From NCBI RefSeq assembly GCF_000235365.1, contig NC_016449.1:682001-746000 (forward strand): DNA of 64,000 nt. The letters are read 5' to 3'. The position numbers and the translations under genes are program-made. Source of the DNA: Eremothecium cymbalariae DBVPG#7215 (lineage: Eukaryota > Ascomycota > Saccharomycetes > Saccharomycetales > Saccharomycetaceae). The notes beneath the pieces are model-generated. The model was not told where the DNA came from. It saw only the letters and a list, made by a program, of their open reading frames with translations, and ran no database searches. Shown here in pieces: positions 57,963 to 64,000 of the stretch; the first letter of the stretch is position 1; the number at the start of each line of letters is the position of its first letter.

Positions 57963-59597
57963 ATGAAGATCAATGAGAAGTTGTCCATTGCTCTAAAGCA
58001 GTACGGTGTTGAGGTGGTATTTGGTATTGTTGGTATTCCAATTGTAGAGGTTGCTGAAAGTTTTGTTGAGCATGGAATCAGGTTTATCGGGTGCCGTAAT
58101 GAACAAAGCTGTTCATATGCTGCAAGCGCTTACGGATATCTAACAGGAAAACCAGGTGTTCTTTTAGTTGTGGGTGGTCCGGGGGTTATTCATGCACTGG
58201 CAGGTGTATACAATTCTTTTGTCAACAAGTGGCCACTATTAGTTCTTGCTGGTAGTAGCGAAAATGAATACTACGAGGGCTTTCAAGAGTTAGACCAGCT
58301 CAGTGTTATGTCCCGTTGGTGCAAATTCTATGGTAGAATTAACACTGGAAATTTATCTCATTTAGTATACACAGCTATGAAGACTTCGATGTTGCAAAAT
58401 GCGGTGACTTATATTGATATCCCTGGTGGATTAATAGAGGAAAAGGCTAAAAGTAGCGATGAGCTGCCTAAAAAAATGGAGATAGCTCACATACGTTGTG
58501 GACCTGATATTCAAAGAGTCAAAGAAGTTGCAACGATCATGCAAAGTGGTAAAAAAATACTCGTTGTTGTGGGCAGAGGCAGTGCAAACTATCCTGCTGA
58601 AGTGAGAGCATTCTTGGAAAAATACCAATTGCCATTTCTACCCACCCCCATGGCTAAGGGGATAGTTCCTGACACCCATGAGCTCAATGTCAATGGTGCG
58701 AGATCGTTGGCCTTAAAGAGCGCAGAAGTTGTTCTTATACTAGGTGCTCGTTTGAATTGGATTCTGCATTTTGGTCTTGAACCAAAGTGGAGTGACGATG
58801 CCTGTTTTATTCAAGTTGATCGTGATTTATCTGCACTAGGCACTAATAATCCAAGGGGTGTTAATTTTAGTGTGCATAGTGATATCGGGCTTTTTATTGA
58901 AGCTTGTGATAATGTGTTACCTAAGACCTGGAAGAATGATGGAGTCGATGAAAAGATCTTGAGCAAAATACATTCTAACGGGAAGGCAATGAAAGAAAAG
59001 GAGATTATTCCAGAAGGTAGTGCGTTGCGTTATCATGGAGTATATGCAAAATTGCGTGAATTTATCGATGACAAGAGTACTATTATGGTACTCGAAGGTG
59101 CTAACACTATGGATATTGCTCGTGTTAGCTTTCCCACAAGTTACCAAAAACATCGTTTGGATGCTGGAACTAGTGCTACAATGGGTGTTGGAATCGGTTA
59201 TGCCATGGCTGCAAAGGTCGCTAATCCGTCAAAATTCGTAGTTGCTCTAGAGGGCGACTCTGCATTTGGTTTCTCAGCAATGGAGTTGGAGACGATTGCA
59301 AGAAACAAGTTGGGAATAGTTGTTGTAGTGATGAACAACGGTGGTATCTACATGGGCAATACAAATAAGCGTATAGAGCGCACCACAGACCTATTACCAG
59401 AGTGCCGTTATGATATTTTAGCCCAAGGCTTAGGCTGTAATGGTGTATTAATCCGTACCCTGGACGAATTAGGCAATGAATTCCCGAAGGCACTTCAAAA
59501 CTCGGCCAAAGGTATCACCACCGTTTTAAATGTGCTCATTGAACCTGGTAAGACATCCAAAGTTTCTTTTGGATGGAGGGTTAAAAGTAACATGTAA
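57963..59597 (+). CDS. PXP1: PXP1, peroxisomal ThDP enzyme (2-hydroxyacyl/oxalyl-CoA lyase family)
   Basis: Pxp1 (YEL020C, 560 aa) is a thiamine-diphosphate enzyme of the oxalyl-CoA decarboxylase / 2-hydroxyacyl-CoA lyase group, peroxisomal in S. cerevisiae. The 544-aa product has the PYR domain with catalytic E47 (CRNEQSCSYAASAYGYL). The central domain has FLPTPMAKGIVPD. The ThDP motif is EGDSAFGFSAMELETIARN (D432) ending VVVMNNGGIY. The C terminus SNM only weakly resembles a PTS1 signal. The ATG at 57963 is chosen; a TTG upstream is ignored. Confidence 0.93.
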   Translation: MKINEKLSIALKQYGVEVVFGIVGIPIVEVAESFVEHGIRFIGCRNEQSCSYAASAYGYLTGKPGVLLVVGGPGVIHALAGVYNSFVNKWPLLVLAGSSENEYYEGFQELDQLSVMSRWCKFYGRINTGNLSHLVYTAMKTSMLQNAVTYIDIPGGLIEEKAKSSDELPKKMEIAHIRCGPDIQRVKEVATIMQSGKKILVVVGRGSANYPAEVRAFLEKYQLPFLPTPMAKGIVPDTHELNVNGARSLALKSAEVVLILGARLNWILHFGLEPKWSDDACFIQVDRDLSALGTNNPRGVNFSVHSDIGLFIEACDNVLPKTWKNDGVDEKILSKIHSNGKAMKEKEIIPEGSALRYHGVYAKLREFIDDKSTIMVLEGANTMDIARVSFPTSYQKHRLDAGTSATMGVGIGYAMAAKVANPSKFVVALEGDSAFGFSAMELETIARNKLGIVVVVMNNGGIYMGNTNKRIERTTDLLPECRYDILAQGLGCNGVLIRTLDELGNEFPKALQNSAKGITTVLNVLIEPGKTSKVSFGWRVKSNM

Positions 59598-60034
59598 ACT
59601 TTGCCCGACCCCTTTACTGGGTATATATAAATTGGAATTGCGCTTCAGCTAAGAGTAAAGTATGAAAAAACGTACTATTAAAAAACTATAGAACTGATGG
59701 TCGAAGTTTTCAGTTACGCTTTAGTGTAATTTTGATACATTAACACATTTTCATGACTTTTTGTTATTTTATTTTTACATATATTTAGGAACTTTGATTT
59801 TTCCCTTACAACATTTGTGGTGGTCGGTTAACCACATTATAAGGTAAAGTAAGTTCACATGTCCTTCATCCTACAGTCCAAGAAAGAAACCATGATGGTA
59901 CCTTCTAACCAGGAAGGCTACCTTTATTAATATGTTTTATACTGTCCTAGTTTTTTTTCTCTTCCAATTTTGGAACAAGGCTAAAAGCTTTGGTCGGTTG
60001 GCCCTAGAAATCAAACAGTGTTACTGAAGGGAAG
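59598..60034. other. PXP1 downstream, convergent region
   Basis: About 440 nt between the 3' ends of PXP1 and the unrecognised gene. AT-rich, nothing clear. Confidence 0.5.
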
Positions 60035-61972
60035 TTAAAACAATCTTCTGTATCCACCCTCAGGGACTTGCGAAGGATCTACCCAGCAGTATTTCTCTAA
60101 AACGATTTTTATGAGTGTCTGCAACTTATTAGTTTTAATAAGTGCTTGATCTTTTGCGGTCTTTGAAGGTGCTCCTAATAACCCTTTATAAGACATTAGT
60201 TGGTTAAAAAGATCTTCTTTTAATATCTTCTCTCTTTCGTCTAACTTAAATGGCTTACCGCGTGCTTTTGCCTTTTCTATCTTGAGCTGCATCATCTCTT
60301 TTGATTCAGAAATGATAAAGAGTTTCTTGTCATAAATAGACCTCCATCTCATCAACAAGCGTTTCCATGGTTCATTCTGAGTTTCAAAAATTAATGAGTC
60401 ATCATTGACAACAATCATCTCATCGGATATATCCAATGCAAATCCCAACAATTCACTCAAATCATTATAAGTTATCAAATGAACCCAGCCATTGACATAA
60501 CGTTCGTTTTCTAAGTGTTCGCAGTACCGTGAAATTACGGAGAATTTCAACAATTTGATACCATCTGGGACAGAGCTGGGGTTTAGATCATCATCAATAA
60601 ATTCGAATGTTATCTGGTGTTCGTACTGATGGCGTAGCACTGAAACAATAGACCGCATTTCAGTGATGCCCCCAGCGTCACCTTTAGCAGACCAGTAACC
60701 TGACGATAAAATGTGATTATTAGAGAAAGAGACTTCCAAATCTCTCAAACCCATTAATATTTGATGATAATTAATGGAAACATCTTGTAATCTTGTTTTG
60801 CTTATCGTTCTTTTCTTCGGGCGTAGAGTCTTTTCGGGACGCTTTAAGGCATCCTTTATAGCTTTTTGCTCCTTGGCAATTTCTTTCTTTATCTGAATTT
60901 TAAGATCTTCAGTATCATAATGACGAATCATTGTCTTGCGCAAGAGTCCGTGCGTTAGTCTAATTTGATCGAAAGTCAAGGGCTGAATACTCAATTTTCT
61001 CCTTCTCTTTTCAGGAACCATAGAACTAGTCATAGAAGGCCCACCTAACATTTCAACCCTAATTTCGTGTAGACGATTGAACGTCTGATGTGCGGTTGCC
61101 TGAAATTGTAGAGAATCATTACTACCTGAGTTTTGTTCCTCACTATAACCCTCCTCTTCTTCATATTCATCGTCTTCCTCATCTTCCCCAACGTCCTCGT
61201 CATCCTCATCCTCCACTTCATCATAATGCTCTTGCTGCTGCGGCACTTGAAACTGTTCCCGTGAATATATCTCAAATGGCTCTTCAAAGTTTATTGCAGC
61301 TAATTCTAAAGACCGCTCAAGATTTGATATATCTCCAAAAATTTGAGACCTTACAGATGTTACGTCCAACGCTGCTTTCTCATCATTCTGTTGCACTTGA
61401 GGTTCCGCTACAAAGTCCTGATTATTATTAATAGCCAAAATGGAGGCTTGGGCTCCTATAAGTTCTGCTTCACCAGGCGATACCGCTGGTGATTTTTCTA
61501 ATGCCATTTTAAACATGGAATCGTTTTCGTTAATATATGCATCATCCTGAGGCAATTGGAGATGCTCCTCCGTTACCGAAAATGCTCGCTCATCATCCAA
61601 CGACGAAGCGAATTCATAAGAAAAGATCGATTTCGGTGAAGGTGTTGAAGAGAGAATACTGCTATCCGACGTCTCCAGCGTCTTATCGATGGCCTTCACA
61701 TATGTCTTGAGCACCTTTTCCTTTTTGTGCTTCTGAACTGATTTTTTTTCAACCCTGTTGCTCGAACTGCTGCTGTATTGTGGTAACAAAGAAAGCTCTG
61801 ATAATCTAGAAAGCTTGGGAACCTCTGCTATGATTACAGGAACACTTGCAGTAGGACTAGAAAAACTCTCATCAAAATTGCCTTGTGTCAAATAGATCCC
61901 CACTTCCTCAGCAGAATCACTGAACTGACTGTCATCTAAGTTCAAGTAATCCTCCACTTTGTATTGCGTCAT
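60035..61972 (-). CDS. Unrecognised 645-aa protein with acidic tract and helical C terminus
   Basis: A complete ORF with normal coding character that I cannot assign. The N-terminal about 300 residues are disordered and acidic. They open with VEDYLNLDDSQFSDSAEEVG and include a 30-residue Asp/Glu/Tyr run (about 240-270). After a basic patch (EKRRRKLS) a conserved-looking domain starts at about residue 325 (LTFDQIRLTHGLLRKT) with charged helices. A mixed alpha/beta segment follows (YWSAKGDAGGITEMRS, NGWVHLITYNDLSELL), ending EGGYRRLF. There is no signal peptide or membrane segment. It sits between PXP1 and TIM9, which are adjacent in S. cerevisiae, so it was lost, moved or inserted. A nuclear role is a guess from composition only. 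Confidence 0.8.
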   Translation of the reverse strand: MTQYKVEDYLNLDDSQFSDSAEEVGIYLTQGNFDESFSSPTASVPVIIAEVPKLSRLSELSLLPQYSSSSSNRVEKKSVQKHKKEKVLKTYVKAIDKTLETSDSSILSSTPSPKSIFSYEFASSLDDERAFSVTEEHLQLPQDDAYINENDSMFKMALEKSPAVSPGEAELIGAQASILAINNNQDFVAEPQVQQNDEKAALDVTSVRSQIFGDISNLERSLELAAINFEEPFEIYSREQFQVPQQQEHYDEVEDEDDEDVGEDEEDDEYEEEEGYSEEQNSGSNDSLQFQATAHQTFNRLHEIRVEMLGGPSMTSSMVPEKRRRKLSIQPLTFDQIRLTHGLLRKTMIRHYDTEDLKIQIKKEIAKEQKAIKDALKRPEKTLRPKKRTISKTRLQDVSINYHQILMGLRDLEVSFSNNHILSSGYWSAKGDAGGITEMRSIVSVLRHQYEHQITFEFIDDDLNPSSVPDGIKLLKFSVISRYCEHLENERYVNGWVHLITYNDLSELLGFALDISDEMIVVNDDSLIFETQNEPWKRLLMRWRSIYDKKLFIISESKEMMQLKIEKAKARGKPFKLDEREKILKEDLFNQLMSYKGLLGAPSKTAKDQALIKTNKLQTLIKIVLEKYCWVDPSQVPEGGYRRLF

Positions 61973-62484
61973 TTCTTATAATGAATGAATTCTAGTTGGT
62001 ATGTTATATCTAGCAAGTGAATAAATTTATATGAAATCTCTCTACTTCTAGCAATATGATTTAGCTATTCATTTCTATATCTCGAGCCGTCATATTCTTT
62101 GGCTACAAACCTTCTCTCTCCCTCTTTTACTTATATATATATTAATATCCGCCCTCTAATACTCTTTTCCTGCCGCCTGTCTTTCTGACGTCGCCAGTTC
62201 TGTGATACCAAAAACACCAAACGTCAAAATGCAGACACTTTATTTCCTATTTCATACATTCTGACACCCCAGCATAATTCCTCATCACCTGACAAATTCA
62301 TTAAAACTATTACCAGCTGCTGGAAATTACCTTGTTCGCGTGTTCTTGTTACTCCTCGTGGCTTAGCGGCACCATATGCCTCTTCTCGACGACGGAATTA
62401 CTTCGACTCCCGCGTTCGAAGCGACAGACTACTTGTCCTACATTTAGTCCTGCTTACCAAATAGTGTCCTCTGGGGCGTGCGAA
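61973..62484. other. Upstream region of the unrecognised gene
   Basis: About 510 nt. AT-rich near the gene, with TATATATATA at about 62133-62142. No clear gene is seen. Confidence 0.45.
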
Positions 62485-62652
62485 ATGCAGGAGGGAAATT
62501 CGGTGGAACGCAGCGACTCGAACACATCCGTTGGCATCTCTTCTGCTGCCTGATCAGGGCTGCGTCAATTGTCATTTGTATTCCGTGAGGAGATCTTCCA
62601 GAAATGGAGATTATCATGTCTGCCATCAGAAAGAGTTAAGTCGAGATTCGAC

Positions 62653-62862
62653 ATGGGATTCAAGGCAGCGGGCATTGAAAATCGCGTTGACGAAGTTACG
62701 GCGGTGGTCAGTGGTGCGCTAACAACGGGTTTGCACGAGTCGCTTGGCTTGGCGTCTTTTGAAGACTCCAAGGCTCTGGTTGAGTGCAATTGTGGGACCG
62801 AAGGGCAATTTTACTATTGCCCTGTGGAACGCGATACCGATTACTGGTGGCTGTTGTTTTAA
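62653..62862 (+). CDS. Doubtful small ORF, possibly part of a broken or recoded gene
   Basis: From ATG 62653 the frame encodes 69 residues, including VECNCGTEGQFYYCPVERD and the aromatic end YWWLLF. The same frame is open upstream for 33 codons to a TGA at 62551-62553, and beyond this stop for 22 codons to an ATG at 62485. Read through the TGA it would be about 125 residues. Composition looks protein-like, but I do not recognise it. No good intron signals bridge the stop. It could be a pseudogene, a short gene starting at 62653, or chance. Confidence 0.35.
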   Translation: MGFKAAGIENRVDEVTAVVSGALTTGLHESLGLASFEDSKALVECNCGTEGQFYYCPVERDTDYWWLLF

Positions 62863-63165
62863 TTTTTTATATTCTATTTGAATTCAGTATTCTATATGGG
62901 ATATTCTGTACATATATATGTATGTGTGTGTCGGTAAGTTATTGAGTTCCAACTACTTAGTTATTAATTGATAGAATTGAAGCCAGGAGAAAATTAATTA
63001 TGTTGACGAAAATAAAAAATTCACGGTATTTATTCAAACTTCATTTATATACACAAATAGAAAACAACGTTCATTCTAACAGCGGTAGCGGTAGTGGTAG
63101 CAGTATTAGTAACAGCAGATAAATGCATCAGGTTAAGGAAGCGTCCAAGTTTAGGTATTCTTTCG
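62863..63165. other. TIM9 3' region
   Basis: About 300 nt, AT-rich, with a short AGCGGTAGCGGTAGTGGTAG trinucleotide-like stretch near 63080. No gene. Confidence 0.5.
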
Positions 63166-63429
63166 TTAACGACCCAAACTTTGGTTTAAAGCCGCATTTT
63201 GTTCTTGGAAACGCTGTCCCACACGTTCACTGTGTTTTAAGAATTTCTCAGAGCATCTCATTATACAGGATTGTTCCTTGCTTGTCAATTTAGAGGAGGT
63301 GAAGTCATTAACACAGTCACTGAAACATCTCTCAACCAAGTTGGAGTATAAACGCATGAAATCTTTCATTTGTTTTTGTTCCACCAACTTTTGGAACTCC
63401 TGCTGTTCTCTGGAATTCAATGCATCCAT
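63166..63429 (-). CDS. TIM9: TIM9, small Tim chaperone of the mitochondrial intermembrane space
   Basis: Tim9 pairs with Tim10 as a hexameric chaperone carrying hydrophobic precursors to TIM22. The 87-aa length equals S. cerevisiae Tim9 and the sequence is nearly identical ([17 protein letters not shown] at the start). It shows the twin CX3C motifs CFSDC and CIMRC and the C-terminal [17 protein letters not shown]. The frame is open for 24 more codons upstream, but only from TTG, so the ATG at 63427-63429 is the start. YEL020W-A in S. cerevisiae, beside PXP1 and URA3. Confidence 0.98.
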   Translation of the reverse strand: MDALNSREQQEFQKLVEQKQMKDFMRLYSNLVERCFSDCVNDFTSSKLTSKEQSCIMRCSEKFLKHSERVGQRFQEQNAALNQSLGR

Positions 63430-63854
63430 ACTTCCCTCTATATTGTATGCTTTATTCTCGTAATCTACGCTAATCGATGGATTGTGGGAGTGGTTCTTCA
63501 AACGAAGTTGTTGATTTCTGCTGAAGAATTTTCATTATGATTTTGGCGGTGGCCACTTCCAACAGGCCGGGTAACCAGTTGCTGGCTTCTGACATGACAA
63601 GGCATTCTTCCGATTGATGGTTCCAGAACCCACTTGGTTGTCAATATGGCTTGCTCCGCCGCTTTTAAATTTCATAATTACAACATTATTTAGATCTAGC
63701 TATTGTCTAATGCGTTTAGCCGTCTTGTTTTCTGCATTTCTAATGTAATATAAGCAGCGGTACAGCACTGGGATTGATAAAAGGTTATCCATGCAATAGG
63801 AAAGGATTGCCATCACGCTAATCCACGGTTCATATATAAATATCTGTGTTTCTT
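63430..63854. other. TIM9 promoter / URA3 3' region
   Basis: About 425 nt between tandem minus-strand genes TIM9 and URA3. Nothing beyond AT-rich flanks is seen. Confidence 0.5.
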
Positions 63855-64000
63855 CTACTTGCGAATCCTTTTCAAGTATGCATCCCAGCAGGCTTTTCTA
63901 TAACGCGCACCTTCGACAGCTGGATCTCTTCCATTCGAGAACAAACCTCTCCCCACAATGATGACATCGCTGCCGCCAGCAACCACATCCTCTACGGATC
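63855..64000 (-). CDS. URA3: URA3, orotidine-5'-phosphate decarboxylase, C-terminal part
   Basis: Ura3 decarboxylates OMP to UMP in pyrimidine synthesis. Only the last 48 codons are in the window. They contain the family signature near the phosphate-binding loop ([19 protein letters not shown]) and the end [17 protein letters not shown]. The invariant GRG motif is intact. YEL021W follows TIM9 in S. cerevisiae as here. The 5' part lies beyond position 64000. Confidence 0.96.
   Translation of the reverse strand, partial: SVEDVVAGGSDVIIVGRGLFSNGRDPAVEGARYRKACWDAYLKRIRK

Noticed and set aside
63166..63501. N-terminally extended TIM9 (111 codons)
   Set aside because: The extension begins at TTG, not ATG. 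The ATG at 63427-63429 gives the exact 87-aa family length.

Overview
The window is nuclear DNA of a budding yeast of the Saccharomycetaceae that appears never to have passed through the whole-genome duplication (WGD). Most genes are single-exon and densely packed. The introns have GTATGT and (T/G)ACTAAC signals. CTG codes for leucine at a conserved position of PGK1, which excludes the CUG-Ser clade. Genes that S. cerevisiae keeps on two separate chromosomes are interleaved here in one line. PEX10 and AKR1 (YDR264-265) mix with SHE4, EXO1 and HMS1 (YOR032-035). PGK1, POL4, CTO1, YCR016W, CWH43, HTL1, MAK31, MAK32, PMP1 and SLM5 (YCR012-026) mix with GLC3, UBC8, VAC8, EDC3, GTT3, EAF5, MMS21, PXP1, TIM9 and URA3 (YEL011-021). 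This is the ancestral order. A Kluyveromyces/Lachancea/Eremothecium-type species is plausible, but the genus cannot be fixed from the sequence alone.

Layout. 1-9 kb: the 5' end of PEX10 (spliced), SHE4 with a one-base frameshift, AKR1, EXO1 and the glycerophosphoinositol permease GIT1. 9-14 kb: the SREBP-like bHLH gene HMS1, a secreted FAS1-domain protein and tRNA-Gly(GCC). 14-22 kb: TSR4, IFM1, an AIM17-like dioxygenase, IGD1 and LAG2 (the YOL022-025 block plus AIM17). 22-28 kb: PGK1, POL4, CTO1 and the YCR016W homologue. 29-31 kb: an HGT1-type glucose transporter with a long promoter that holds a perfect 36-bp palindrome. 31-43 kb: a small serine-rich ORF, CWH43, GLC3, UBC8 (5-nt first exon), HTL1, MAK31 and MAK32. 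41.6-43.3 kb: a gene-free stretch with LTR-like remnants next to tRNA-Gln(TTG). 43-53 kb: VAC8, EDC3, an NPP1/NPP2 phosphodiesterase with an unusual repeat tail, and GTT3. 53-64 kb: the 39-aa proteolipid gene PMP1, EAF5, MMS21, SLM5, PXP1, an unrecognised 645-aa acidic protein, a doubtful small ORF, TIM9 and the 3' end of URA3.

The content is mostly housekeeping. Carbon metabolism is well represented: glucose uptake (HGT1), glycolysis (PGK1), glycogen branching (GLC3), glycogen debranching control (IGD1) and catabolite degradation (UBC8). Peroxisome (PEX10, PXP1), mitochondrial (IFM1, SLM5, TIM9) and genome-maintenance genes (EXO1, POL4, MMS21) are also present. I found no CRISPR array, prokaryotic-type island or clearly new multi-gene system. 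The most unusual items are the charged repeat tail on the NPP protein, the palindrome upstream of HGT1, the unrecognised gene at 60.0-62.0 kb, the split small ORF near 62.6 kb and several short or spliced genes that an ORF scan misses.
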